A stretch of 44,315 nucleotides of DNA from the NCBI RefSeq assembly GCF_013131805.1, contig NZ_JABJRC010000018.1:1-44315 (forward strand), given 5' to 3'. Both the position numbers and the translations under genes were made by a program. Shown here one piece after another: positions 17,444 through 24,683 of the stretch (position 1 is the stretch's first letter; every line of letters begins with the position of its first letter). The stretch comes from Kribbella sandramycini. GTDB taxonomy: Bacteria; Actinomycetota; Actinomycetes; Propionibacteriales; Kribbellaceae. Below the pieces are notes generated by a model that saw only the letters and a list, made by a program, of their open reading frames with translations, ran no database searches and had not been told where the DNA came from.

Positions 17444-18234
17444 CGAAGTTTGACCAGCGCCTCCCTGCCGGAGACGACGGCGTCATGCGCCGCCTCCAGG
17501 ACCTGGAGCGGGAGGTTCGCGAACTCCGCGCCGCCCGCCGGCTGGAGGCCTCGACCATCGGCCGCGGTGGTATCACCATCAAGGGCGGCGCCATCATCCT
17601 CCAGGACACCGACGGTCGCGAGATCGCCCGAATGGGCATCCGCGAGGACATCCCTCCGGAGCCTGATGGCGACCCGCAGCCGGGCTTCATTCTCCGCCGC
17701 AACGACGGCTCTCTCGCGTTCGCCCTCGACGACCCCAACCCCAGTGAAGCCGGATACCGCCAGCTCCTGAAGATGCAAGATGCCCAGGGCAACGTCATCT
17801 TCTCCGAGGACTACATCTCCGGGTGGGGCCTCGCGACGCCGACACACAGCTACCCGCTGTACAGCGTCCAGGACGCCGCCACCTGGCCCGCCACCGTCAA
17901 CGGAAGCTTCGAGACGCTCTGGCTGAACTACATACCGCTGTGGAACCCCATCCTCGAAGTGGGCGCGTCCGGCTTCGCCCCCGCGTCACATACCGGGGAG
18001 TTCCGCCTCGTCATCAACGGTACGCAGTACGGCGCCGCCAAGTCGATCGCCGGTGGCGGTGGCGGTGCCTTCGACAACGCCACGTGGACCGTGGCCGTGC
18101 CCTCGCTCCCCGGGATCGCTCCCGGCTCCGTTGTCCCGATCTCGCTGGAGGCACGGCGCACGGTCGGGTCGTCATCCGGATTCAAGGTCATGCCGACTTG
18201 GGTCTACGGCGCCGGGTCCTACGGCACTCCGTAA
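17440..18234 (+). CDS. Minor tail protein / tail fibre
   Basis: 264 residues. Starts with a short coiled coil (MRRLQDLEREVRELRAARRLEAS), continues with GGITIKGGAIILQDTDGREIARMGI, a beta-helix-like turn motif common in fibre shafts, then a C-terminal beta domain (EFRLVINGTQYGAAKSIAGGGG) that could bind receptor or carbohydrate. ATG overlaps the previous stop. Last gene of the tail block; the lysis genes follow. Confidence 0.72.
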   Translation: MTKFDQRLPAGDDGVMRRLQDLEREVRELRAARRLEASTIGRGGITIKGGAIILQDTDGREIARMGIREDIPPEPDGDPQPGFILRRNDGSLAFALDDPNPSEAGYRQLLKMQDAQGNVIFSEDYISGWGLATPTHSYPLYSVQDAATWPATVNGSFETLWLNYIPLWNPILEVGASGFAPASHTGEFRLVINGTQYGAAKSIAGGGGGAFDNATWTVAVPSLPGIAPGSVVPISLEARRTVGSSSGFKVMPTWVYGAGSYGTP

Positions 18235-18265
18235 TCCTCAACCCTGCAAGGAACCTCCGCTTCCC

Positions 18266-19063
18266 ATGGCTACGTACATCGAATTCGAGGGCTTCCGCAT
18301 GGACGCCCGCACTCGCAACATGCTCGTCGAGGCCCGGCGTATCTCCGGGCTGACGCTGCGAATCACGCAGGGCGGCTTCAACAACGGCGCCGTCAGCGCC
18401 TCAGCCGGCACCCACGACGGCGGCGGCGCGCTGGACATCAGCGCCCACTACATGACCGACGCCGAGATCGCCGAGGCGATCCGCCGCCTCCGTCAGGTCG
18501 GCTTCGCCGCGTGGCACCGCATGCCCTCTCAAGGTCCGTGGGTCGAGCACATCCACTGCATCGCGGTCGACTGCTCCTCGCTGTCCAAGGGCGCGGCCAA
18601 TCAGGTCAAGGCCTACCGCAAGGGCAAGAACGGCCTTGCCAACAACGGCCCCGACGACGGCGACCAGCTCTACGTCAAGAACACCTGGGAGTCGTACCAA
18701 GCGGGCCTCGCCGCGAAGAACGGCACCCGCGTCTCCCTGAGCTCGATCGCCTACGCGGCTCGCGGCGGCTACTTCCACAGCGGCCAGAAGGTCGCCGAGG
18801 AATCGGCCCGCGCCGCCGTCCGCTGGATGAACCGTCAGAAGGTCGTCTCCGACCGCGACCTGCGGATCTGGGAGACCCGGCTCCGCGACGCCAAGGCCGC
18901 AGACACGAAGGCCGCATGGACCTACGCCGGTGAGCAGTACGCCGGGATGGTCCGCCGCTATCAGGTCCGATTCGGCCTGTTCCCCGACGGCGTCGTCGGC
19001 CCCAAGACCAAGGCCCACCTCAAGGCCATGCTCACCAAGTACTCGTTCCGCGTCGTTGCCTGA
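18266..19063 (+). CDS. Endolysin: M15-type peptidase plus peptidoglycan-binding domain
   Basis: 265 residues. Residues about 1-105 resemble a D-Ala-D-Ala carboxypeptidase/endopeptidase (VanY/M15-like) metal domain: SAGTHDGGGALDIS supplies His50 and Asp57, and WVEHIHCIAVD supplies His95/His97. A linker follows, then a C-terminal three-helix peptidoglycan-binding domain (VRRYQVRFGLFPDGVVGPKTKAHLKAML, about 222-256). No signal peptide, so export needs the holin. ATG 18266 follows CAAGGAACC. It would cut cell-wall peptides to release progeny. Confidence 0.9.
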   Translation: MATYIEFEGFRMDARTRNMLVEARRISGLTLRITQGGFNNGAVSASAGTHDGGGALDISAHYMTDAEIAEAIRRLRQVGFAAWHRMPSQGPWVEHIHCIAVDCSSLSKGAANQVKAYRKGKNGLANNGPDDGDQLYVKNTWESYQAGLAAKNGTRVSLSSIAYAARGGYFHSGQKVAEESARAAVRWMNRQKVVSDRDLRIWETRLRDAKAADTKAAWTYAGEQYAGMVRRYQVRFGLFPDGVVGPKTKAHLKAMLTKYSFRVVA

Positions 19064-19085
19064 CGCAACCGAAAGGACCCGCACC

Positions 19086-19319
19086 GTGCGTACCCTCCTG
19101 GACGCTCTCGCCCCGTACCGCAAGGCCATCGTCTCCGGCCTGATCGCTGCGGTCTTCGCCGCGTGGCCCCTCCTCGCCGACGGCGACCTCTCCTACGCCG
19201 ACATCGGCATCATCGCCGCTGCGGCGGCTTCGGGCGCGGGCATCACCTTCAGGGTGCCGAACACCCCGAAGACCGACAAGGCCTACGCGGACGAGCACGC
19301 CGTACTCGGGGACGAGTGA
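19086..19319 (+). CDS. Holin-like small membrane protein
   Basis: 77 residues, GTG 19086 after AAAGGACC. Two hydrophobic segments, IVSGLIAAVFAAWPLL (about 15-30) and YADIGIIAAAAASGAGITF (about 37-55), are followed by a short charged tail (KTDKAYADEH). Right after the endolysin, with holin size and topology; no specific family identified. Confidence 0.75.
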   Translation: MRTLLDALAPYRKAIVSGLIAAVFAAWPLLADGDLSYADIGIIAAAAASGAGITFRVPNTPKTDKAYADEHAVLGDE

Positions 19320-19323
19320 CCCC

Positions 19324-19719
19324 ATGATCACCACCGCCACCATCATCACGGCGGCGGCCGTCGTCTCCGCGCTGGGCGTCTTCTTGGCGCTCGGCCGGAG
19401 GCTGTGGAAGCGGGGCCGCGTCCTCACGACGAAGCTCGGCGCCGCGAGTGACGCCCTCCTCGGCCGTGATGCCATCCTCCACCCGGACACCGGCGCCGAG
19501 CTGGCCCCCGCCACCCCTGGCCTCGGCATCCGCCTCGCCGGACTCGAAGAGGCCGTCGCCACGATGGCCCGCACGCAAGCCGAGTACGCCGCCCTCTCCG
19601 GGCAGGTCACCGAGCTCGCCGGCGCGCTGTCGGCGCACGTCCGCTCCGAGGACGAGCGCAACCACGAGATGTGGGCCGCGATCCGCGAACTCACTGCACG
19701 CATCCCGAAGGCCGACTGA
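19324..19719 (+). CDS. Membrane-anchored coiled-coil protein, second lysis candidate
   Basis: 131 residues. One N-terminal membrane segment (ITTATIITAAAVVSALGVFLALG, residues 2-24), then a basic stop (RRLWKRGR) and a long coiled coil (LAGLEEAVATMARTQAEYAALSGQVTELAGALSAHVRSEDERNHEMW). In actinophages the gene after the holin often has this shape and may be a second holin or a spanin-like partner. A promoter-like element overlaps its stop codon. Confidence 0.68.
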   Translation: MITTATIITAAAVVSALGVFLALGRRLWKRGRVLTTKLGAASDALLGRDAILHPDTGAELAPATPGLGIRLAGLEEAVATMARTQAEYAALSGQVTELAGALSAHVRSEDERNHEMWAAIRELTARIPKAD

Positions 19720-19745
19720 GCACAGCCGCCGCTCCTCGCGGACAT
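19718..19745 (+). promoter_or_regulatory. GAGCRC/GGACAT repeated promoter-like element, site 2
   Basis: GAGCAC (19718-19723), 16-base spacer, GGACAT (19740-19745); 35 bases before the dNMP kinase ATG. It marks the boundary between late and early genes. Confidence 0.68.
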
Positions 19746-19780
19746 GACGGGCACACCCCCACACGAGGAGACCCGCGCAT

Positions 19781-20371
19781 ATGGCATCCCGCATCATCGG
19801 CGTACTCGGCAAGAAGCGCCACGGCAAGGACACCTTCGCCGCCCGGCTCTGCAACGAGCACGGCTTCACCCGCTTCGCCTTCGCCGACATGCTCCGCGAG
19901 GCCGCCCTCAAGCTCGATCCGCTGGTAATGGTCGAGGCCGACGAGTACCACCACTTCAGCGGGTGGGCCTTCCGTGAGCCACTGCTCTTTCGGCTCTCGT
20001 ATGTCGTCCGCGATCTCGGCTGGGAGAAGGCCAAGGAACTCCGCGAGGTCCGCCGCACCCTCCAGCACATGGGCGTCGGGGTTCGCGACCTCGACGAGGA
20101 CTTCTGGGTCCGCGCGGTGATGCGGCAGGTCGAAGCCCACGACGGACCGGTCGTCATCACGGACGTTCGCTTCCCCAACGAGGCCTACGCCGTCGTCAAC
20201 CACTGGCGCGGACGCACCCTCCGCGTCGTCAACCCACGCATCGAGACTCCGGACGTCGAGCACATCTCGGAGATCGCACTCGACGACTACACCCCCGATC
20301 ACACCGTCTTCAACGACGGCACCATCGAAGACCTCCACCGGCAAGCCGACCGCTTCGCCGCTCTCAGCTAG
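19781..20371 (+). CDS. Deoxynucleoside monophosphate kinase
   Basis: 196 residues. P-loop GVLGKKRHGKDTFA (about 7-20), then FAFADMLREAALKLDP, an NMP-binding helix, and VVITDVRFPNEAYAV near 120-134, the strand/D-R-F-P-N motif typical of phage dNMP kinases. Phosphorylates dNMPs to feed phage DNA synthesis in the cytoplasm. ATG 19781 after GAGGAGACC. Flanked by a GAGCRC/GGACAT element upstream and a strong terminator downstream, it forms a single-gene transcription unit. Confidence 0.88.
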   Translation: MASRIIGVLGKKRHGKDTFAARLCNEHGFTRFAFADMLREAALKLDPLVMVEADEYHHFSGWAFREPLLFRLSYVVRDLGWEKAKELREVRRTLQHMGVGVRDLDEDFWVRAVMRQVEAHDGPVVITDVRFPNEAYAVVNHWRGRTLRVVNPRIETPDVEHISEIALDDYTPDHTVFNDGTIEDLHRQADRFAALS

Positions 20372-20377
20372 CCCCGC

Positions 20378-20412
20378 GCCCCGTCACCCCCATTCATCCG
20401 GGGTGGCGGGGC
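20378..20412 (+). terminator. Strong intrinsic-type terminator hairpin
   Basis: GCCCCGTCACCCC (20378-20390) pairs with GGGGTGGCGGGGC (20400-20412) with one T-G wobble and a 9-base loop, followed by TTCTGTG. Ends the dNMP kinase unit. Confidence 0.85.
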
Positions 20413-20441
20413 TTCTGTGCGTTCCCACACTTTGTGCTCAC

Positions 20442-20470
20442 TTGCTCACTATCGCGCTAGCGTCTAGCGT
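20442..20470 (+). promoter_or_regulatory. Leaderless promoter with CGCTAG operator in its spacer
   Basis: TTGCTC (20442-20447), 17-base spacer, TAGCGT (20465-20470), then six bases to ATG 20477, so the transcript would start at or next to the start codon. Half-sites CGCTAG (20455-20460) and CTAGCG (20464-20469), three bases apart, occupy the spacer and the -10. The same half-sites recur at 33327, 33462 and 38607. Confidence 0.68.
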
Positions 20471-20476
20471 GGTCGC

Positions 20477-21040
20477 ATGGACACTCCCGCAACAGTGCCC
20501 GCGCTCACGGCCGAGCTGACGGACCTGATACGCCGGTACCTCGGCGGGAACAGCGACGCCCTCCCGAAGATCGCCGGGCGCGTGCTCGACCTGCGGGATC
20601 GGGTCAACGATCCCAAGGGCTCTAGCCGCGAGTACCAAGACGCCCTGATCGCCGCATACGACGGCGCCGGCGTCGACCGCAAGGAACGGCAGCGCATCCA
20701 AACAGCCGTCCGATACCACGTCAACCGGCTCCAGGAGACGCGGCTCTCCCCCGAGGAGCGTGACGCGCTGGAGTTGACGCCGGGAACCTTCCAAGGCCGC
20801 AAGAAGAAGAAGAGCGAGGACATCGCGGCGGCCCTCGCGGCGGCCGGATTCACTCCCGGCACCCTTCACGACGACCCCCTCACGGCCCTCGCACTCGCGG
20901 TGCGGCTGTTGGAGGCGGTGAACGCGGCTCCATCACTGGCTCACCTCGATCTCGTCCAGCGGACCACCGCCCGCGCCCTCGTCGACAAGATCGTCGAACA
21001 CGCGGAGAGTGCGGCGGCGATCGCACAGGGCGACAACTAG
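20477..21040 (+). CDS. Unknown protein, candidate phage repressor
   Basis: 187 residues, helical and charged. I do not recognise a family. A central segment (REYQDALIAAYDGAGVDRKERQRIQTAVRYHVNRLQ, about 56-90) could be DNA-binding helices, followed by a basic GRKKKKSEDIAAALAAAGFTPGTL stretch (about 111-134) and a C-terminal helical region that could dimerise. There is no ribosome-binding site because the start is six bases after a -10 hexamer; leaderless expression is a habit of phage repressors. Its own promoter carries the CGCTAG operator found at the sigma-factor promoter, which suggests autoregulation. A repressor role is inference from context only. Confidence 0.6.
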   Translation: MDTPATVPALTAELTDLIRRYLGGNSDALPKIAGRVLDLRDRVNDPKGSSREYQDALIAAYDGAGVDRKERQRIQTAVRYHVNRLQETRLSPEERDALELTPGTFQGRKKKKSEDIAAALAAAGFTPGTLHDDPLTALALAVRLLEAVNAAPSLAHLDLVQRTTARALVDKIVEHAESAAAIAQGDN

Positions 21041-21057
21041 CCTCCTCTGGCCCTCGC

Positions 21058-21164
21058 GGGGTAGCAGGTAGCAGCCGGTTACACCCTTATCCCTACTACT
21101 TTTCTGCGCGGACACGTGGAAAAGAGGTCGGATAAGGCTGTAACTACCTGCAACCTGCTACCCC
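21058..21164. repeat. Long palindromic element, copy 1
   Basis: About 106 bp whose outer 34-base arms are inverted repeats of each other (29 of 34 matching: GGGTAGCAGGT..., GTTACANCCTTATCC), around a 37-base centre. The whole element recurs in inverted orientation at 44110-44215 with 8 mismatches by my count. Non-coding on both strands. Possible origin, terminator, partition or recombination site. Confidence 0.9.
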
Positions 21165-21197
21165 GCTGCCGTTCCCCGCGTCCACCCCGCGCCGCGT

Positions 21198-21225
21198 GAG
21201 CGCAGAGCATCCCCTTCACGGACAT
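21198..21225 (+). promoter_or_regulatory. GAGCRC/GGACAT repeated promoter-like element, site 3
   Basis: GAGCGC (21198-21203), 16-base spacer, GGACAT (21220-21225), 40 bases before the exonuclease ATG. A 6-bp CAGAGC/GCTCTG hairpin follows at 21229-21252. Confidence 0.7.
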
Positions 21226-21265
21226 CGACAGAGCACACCACCGACCGCTCTGGAGACCACCGCGC

Positions 21266-22351
21266 ATGTCCGATCCTTTCTCCACGCCTCAAGCTGAACT
21301 CCCCCGCGACCGATGGGGCCGCCCGCTCATCACACCGCCCGAAGGCGGCGAGCCGATCGCCTACACCCGCTGCACGACGTTCGTCGGCTGCCTGGAGGAC
21401 ACCTACCACCTCGGCCTCTGGCAACTCCGGATGGCCGTGCTCGGGATGTCCCGCCGCAAGGACCTCATCCTCGCCGCGTCCGCGATCGACGACCCCACCG
21501 ATCAGTACCAGAAGCGCAAGCTCAACGACATCGCCAAGGCCGCGAAGGACGCAGCCGCCGGCGACGCCGCCGCGAACACCGGTACGGCGATCCACTCCCT
21601 CACCGAGCGCATCGACAAGGGCGAGGGCCTCGGAGAGTTCATCCCCGAGGAGTACCTCCCGGACCTGAAGGCTTACGCCGACATCACCAACGGCCTGGAG
21701 TTCCTCGGTATCGAGGGATTCTGTGTCCGCGACGACCTCCGCGTCGGCGGCACCTACGACCGCATTCTCGGCTTCACCGAAGAGTTCCTCGACGTCTACC
21801 ACACCAAGCACGGCGACGTCCTCCGCTACCCGGGCCGTGACGCCGAAGGCCGCCTCGTCCCCAACGCAGGCGATCCCGTGCAGCCCGGCGACGCCGTCAT
21901 CGGCGACGTCAAGACCGGTCACGTCGACCTCGGTGCAGGCAAGATCGCCATGCAGCTCGGCGTCTACGCCAACTCCGAGGACTACGACCACAGCCTCGGC
22001 GCCCGCTCTCCGCTCCCGGGCAACCCCTCCAAGGACTGGGGCGTCGTCATCCACCTCCCCGCGGGCACCGGCACCGCCCGCCTCCTGTGGTTCGACATCC
22101 GCGCCGGCTTCGAGGCTGCCAGTTCCCTCGCCGTCGGCGTGCACGCCTGGAGGAAGCGGAAGGACCTCACCCATGCCTTCGCGTCCGCACAGTCCAACGT
22201 GAAGCCCGGCCCGACCCTCGTCGAGCAGATCGCCGCTGCGAAGTCCCCCGACGCTCTCCGCGTCCTCTTCTCCATGAACGAGCGCACCTGGACGCCCGGC
22301 CTGACCGCGCTCGCCAAAGCCCGCATCGCCGAACTTGCCGGAGGCAACTGA
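21266..22351 (+). CDS. Cas4/RecB-like PD-(D/E)XK exonuclease
   Basis: 361 residues. Motifs in order: GTAIHSLTERI (His110), GGTYDRILG (Asp165), VIGDVKTGHVDLGAGK (Asp214, Lys216) and AMQLGVYANSEDY (Gln230, Tyr234), the H-D-DxK-QxxxY arrangement of RecB/Cas4-type exonucleases. The N-terminal TRCTTFVGCLED has two cysteines, but I cannot confirm an iron-sulfur cluster. Probably resects phage DNA ends for recombination, working with the ssDNA-binding-like protein downstream. ATG 21266 with upstream CTGGAGACC. Overlaps the next tiny gene by one base. Confidence 0.88.
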   Translation: MSDPFSTPQAELPRDRWGRPLITPPEGGEPIAYTRCTTFVGCLEDTYHLGLWQLRMAVLGMSRRKDLILAASAIDDPTDQYQKRKLNDIAKAAKDAAAGDAAANTGTAIHSLTERIDKGEGLGEFIPEEYLPDLKAYADITNGLEFLGIEGFCVRDDLRVGGTYDRILGFTEEFLDVYHTKHGDVLRYPGRDAEGRLVPNAGDPVQPGDAVIGDVKTGHVDLGAGKIAMQLGVYANSEDYDHSLGARSPLPGNPSKDWGVVIHLPAGTGTARLLWFDIRAGFEAASSLAVGVHAWRKRKDLTHAFASAQSNVKPGPTLVEQIAAAKSPDALRVLFSMNERTWTPGLTALAKARIAELAGGN

Positions 22352-22431
22352 TGGTCGAACACACCCCTTGGTACAAGCGCCTCTACTACCGCGCCGTCGT
22401 CCTCGCGACCCGCTGGCACATCCCGCGCTAG
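22351..22431 (+). CDS. Very small protein overlapping the exonuclease stop
   Basis: 26 residues (MVEHTPWYKRLYYRAVVLAT...), ATG overlapping the exonuclease TGA. Aromatic and basic, possibly membrane-interacting. Real expression is uncertain; the overlap is the same coupling used throughout this genome. Confidence 0.45.
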   Translation: MVEHTPWYKRLYYRAVVLATRWHIPR

Positions 22432-22458
22432 CCGCCCGAAATTCGTTGCACACAGGGC

Positions 22459-22486
22459 GAGCGCAGCAGCCCTGCCTCATGGACAT
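22459..22486 (+). promoter_or_regulatory. GAGCRC/GGACAT repeated promoter-like element, site 4
   Basis: GAGCGC (22459-22464), 16-base spacer, GGACAT (22481-22486), 58 bases before the next ATG. A perfect 6-bp CCGGCC/GGCCGG hairpin lies at 22498-22515 in the predicted leader. Confidence 0.7.
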
Positions 22487-22544
22487 GAGCAGCGTCCCCG
22501 GCCCTCACCGGCCGGACCTTCTCATCTCAAGGAGCAGTCCAAGC

Positions 22545-22940
22545 ATGAGCAACGACGCTTTCAGCGACCCGAGCACCGCCACCGGCATTCAGTGGAAGGA
22601 CCTCCACGGCGCGCTGGTCCTCGTCAAGGTCCACGCGATCGAGACCGGGATCAACACCGTCCACGGAGCCTCCGACGCCGTCCGCGCTGACGTCATCGTC
22701 CTCGACGGCAAGGCCGACGGCGACATCGCCGAGGGCGACGAGTTCATCGACACCCTCGTCTTCCCGAAGGTGCTGCAGTCCCAGCTCAAGTCGAAGGTCG
22801 GCGGCATGGTCCTCGGCCGCGTCTCGCAGGGCAACAAGAAGCCGGGCCAGTCGGCCCCGTGGACCCTGACCCCCGCCAACGAGGCGGACAAGGCCAAGGG
22901 CCGCGACTACCTGGCGAAGAACACCGAGGCGCCGTTCTGA
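22545..22940 (+). CDS. Probable single-stranded DNA-binding protein
   Basis: 131 residues. ATG 22545 after AAGGAG (22529-22534). The beta-rich middle (ALVLVKVHAIETGINTVHGASDAVRADVIVLDG, then DEFIDTLVFPKVLQSQLKSKVGGMVLGRVSQG) resembles the OB-like ssDNA-binding proteins paired with Cas4-type exonucleases in actinophages. The C-terminus (RDYLAKNTEAPF) ends in a hydrophobic Phe, as SSBs often do. Own promoter element upstream and a very strong terminator downstream suggest high expression as a single gene. Confidence 0.7.
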   Translation: MSNDAFSDPSTATGIQWKDLHGALVLVKVHAIETGINTVHGASDAVRADVIVLDGKADGDIAEGDEFIDTLVFPKVLQSQLKSKVGGMVLGRVSQGNKKPGQSAPWTLTPANEADKAKGRDYLAKNTEAPF

Positions 22941-23037
22941 TCGGCGCCAGCTAGACCGCGTGGGCAGGGCCGCTAGCGCCTGCTGCGAACGGTTGCCAGG
23001 TTGACGCCTGGCAGGAGAACGCAACCTACGCATCCCC

Positions 23038-23077
23038 AACGCCCCCGTCGACCCCTACTCCGGTCGACGGGGGCGTT
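23038..23077 (+). terminator. Very strong terminator hairpin
   Basis: AACGCCCCCGTCGACC (23038-23053) pairs perfectly over 16 bp with 23062-23077, 8-base loop, then TTCCCC. Two smaller hairpins precede it (GCAGG...CCTGC near 22965-22986, and TGCCAGG/CCTGGCA near 22995-23014). Confidence 0.88.
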
Positions 23078-23104
23078 TCCCCTTTCCTGCAAGGAGACCA
23101 CCCC

Positions 23105-23473
23105 ATGCTGACGAGCGATGACACGACCGTCCATGACAACTGTGGCGACAGCCTCAGCGTTCGCGTTGAGGGCACCGTGGACGTCCGGAACACGACCGGC
23201 TACCTGATCACGTGCTACACCCCCAAGCAGGCTCGCCAGCTCGCCCGCGCCCTCAAGCGCGCCGCGAACGTTGCCGAGGGCAAGCCCGCGAAGAAGCCGA
23301 AGCCCCGCGTGATCGTCGACGGCGAGGGCGACACCTGGTACGCGGACGACGACGGCGGCTACACCCTCGGCAACACCGAAGACAACGGCTTCCGGTCCTC
23401 CTACACCCCTCACGTCCGCCAGAGCCGCAAGGCCATCCGCAAGGAGTTCGGCATCCGCGAGGAGCGCCCGTGA
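23105..23473 (+). CDS. Hypothetical protein of the DGD/array-helix family
   Basis: 122 residues. Beta start (DSLSVRVEGTVDVRNTTGYLITCY), then the helix TPKQARQLARALKRAANVAEG. The strand-then-helix design resembles proteins at 36937, 37530 and 38096, so it may be a distant member of that group. ATG 23105 after AAGGAGACC. It starts a cotranscribed run to 26709 with mostly overlapping genes. Function unknown. Confidence 0.65.
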   Translation: MLTSDDTTVHDNCGDSLSVRVEGTVDVRNTTGYLITCYTPKQARQLARALKRAANVAEGKPAKKPKPRVIVDGEGDTWYADDDGGYTLGNTEDNGFRSSYTPHVRQSRKAIRKEFGIREERP

Positions 23474-23607
23474 CCACCCCCGAAGCCCTCGCCGCCATCG
23501 ACCCCGACACCCTCCTCGTCCCCAACGAGGTCGTCTGCCCGGTCCACCACCTCACCCACAACCGGCACCTCCCCGAGTGCCCCGAGTGCAAGGACGCCCG
23601 CCTGTGA
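23470..23607 (+). CDS. Small zinc-binding-like protein
   Basis: 45 residues, GTG overlapping the previous stop. CPVHH near residues 24-28 and CPEC near 37-40 make a compact Cys/His cluster likely to bind zinc. Function unknown. Confidence 0.6.
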   Translation: MTTPEALAAIDPDTLLVPNEVVCPVHHLTHNRHLPECPECKDARL

Positions 23608-23744
23608 TCTCCGCGATTCTCGCCCTCCTCATCGGATGGCTCGTCGGCAACCTCCTGGGCTGGTCCATGAACTACGGCGACCAGTTCAACTGGCGGGTCT
23701 TCTGTGGTCCCGCGCCGTACACGAAGTGGAGGTCCAAGAAGTGA
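23604..23744 (+). CDS. Small membrane protein
   Basis: 46 residues, GTG 23604 overlapping the previous stop. One N-terminal membrane segment (ISAILALLIGWLVGNLLGWSM) and a basic tail (KWRSKK). Overlaps the next gene by four bases. Function unknown. Confidence 0.6.
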   Translation: MISAILALLIGWLVGNLLGWSMNYGDQFNWRVFCGPAPYTKWRSKK

Positions 23745-23872
23745 GCGAACTCTTCTTCATCGCCGCCGCACTCTGCGCCCTCCTCGGCGCCACCACTGCC
23801 GGTTGGGTCCTCTTCGGATTCGGTGTCCTCTGCTGGATCATCGCTGTCGCTATCACGGCGGTGGCTGGATGA
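23741..23872 (+). CDS. Small two-segment membrane protein
   Basis: 43 residues, almost wholly hydrophobic: LFFIAAALCALLGATTAGWVLFGFGVLCW... in two helices. GTG start overlaps the previous stop; its stop overlaps the next ATG. Might act with its membrane neighbour at 23604 on the host envelope. Confidence 0.58.
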   Translation: MSELFFIAAALCALLGATTAGWVLFGFGVLCWIIAVAITAVAG

Positions 23873-24234
23873 ACGTCCCCGACGCCCGCTCCCTCACCTC
23901 CGTTCAATCCGCCTGGCTCGCCGGCATCCTCGACGGGGAGGGGTGCTTCGACATGACGCACTCCTCCCCGCGGCTCCGCGTAAAGATGTCCGACCACGAC
24001 GTCGTCCTCCGCGCCGCCGAGCTGATGAACGCCCGCGTCCACATCGAGCCGCCGCGCCAGCAGCACCACAAGCCCTGCATGGTCGCGCAGGTCCACGGCG
24101 ACGACGCCGTTGCGGTCATGCGCGCCGTCCTCCCCCACCTCGGCGCCCGACGTACCGCGAAGGTCACCGAAATCATCCTTGCCCACAGCAACCGTCAGGC
24201 TCGCCGGGCAAGCCGACACCTCAAGGCGGCGTGA
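23869..24234 (+). CDS. LAGLIDADG-type homing endonuclease, single motif
   Basis: 121 residues. WLAGILDGEGCFDM at 16-29 is the LAGLIDADG dimer/active-site motif, the acidic residue being in DGEG. It is followed by a beta-alpha layout (RLRVKMSDHDVVLRAAELMNARVHIEPP) as in the family, with VHGDDAVAVMRAVLPHLGARRTAKVTEIIL at the end. With one motif it would act as a homodimer. It sits neatly between overlapping genes with no intron or intein visible, so it is a free-standing gene, perhaps domesticated. Confidence 0.85.
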   Translation: MNVPDARSLTSVQSAWLAGILDGEGCFDMTHSSPRLRVKMSDHDVVLRAAELMNARVHIEPPRQQHHKPCMVAQVHGDDAVAVMRAVLPHLGARRTAKVTEIILAHSNRQARRASRHLKAA

Positions 24235-24235
24235 C

Positions 24236-24394
24236 ATGCCCTACGTGAAGCTGGAGACCACCGCGGTATCTGGATTGTCCGGCGAGGCAGTGATCAACGT
24301 CGAATTCACCTCCGGCCACGAGGTGGACGGCATGGCCGCCCTTAACGCCGCCTACGCCGAGGCCCGCCGCCGGATCGAGGCGGGCAATGGCTGA
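24236..24394 (+). CDS. Small hypothetical protein
   Basis: 52 residues, beta strands followed by a helix (EVDGMAALNAAYAEARRRIEAG). ATG lies one base after the endonuclease stop, and the end overlaps the next gene by eight bases. Unknown function. Confidence 0.55.
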   Translation: MPYVKLETTAVSGLSGEAVINVEFTSGHEVDGMAALNAAYAEARRRIEAGNG

Positions 24395-24683
24395 GGACCT
24401 CCGCTACACCGAGCCCTACCGCCCCATGCGAGACCGTGGCCGCGAGACGAGCGATGCCCTCGTCGCCGTCCGGACCGTGCTTTCCCGCGCGGAGACCGCG
24501 CTCCAGGAGATCGACCGCCCGAACTACACCCGCGACGAGCAGGGTAACCCGGTGTTCGACTCCAATGGCTTCCGCATCCTCTCGCAGGACGAGGACTACG
24601 ACGAGATGCGCGCCGCCCTGGAGCACGTCGTCGAGTCCCTCGAATGGTGGCGCCGCACCGGCCGACCACGGAGGCCGTCATGA
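24387..24683 (+). CDS. Hypothetical helical protein
   Basis: 98 residues. Helices ETSDALVAVRTVLSRAETALQEI and DYDEMRAALEHVVESLEWWRRTGR flank a short loop. Overlaps the following resolvase-like gene by four bases. No family recognised. Confidence 0.6.
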   Translation: MAEDLRYTEPYRPMRDRGRETSDALVAVRTVLSRAETALQEIDRPNYTRDEQGNPVFDSNGFRILSQDEDYDEMRAALEHVVESLEWWRRTGRPRRPS

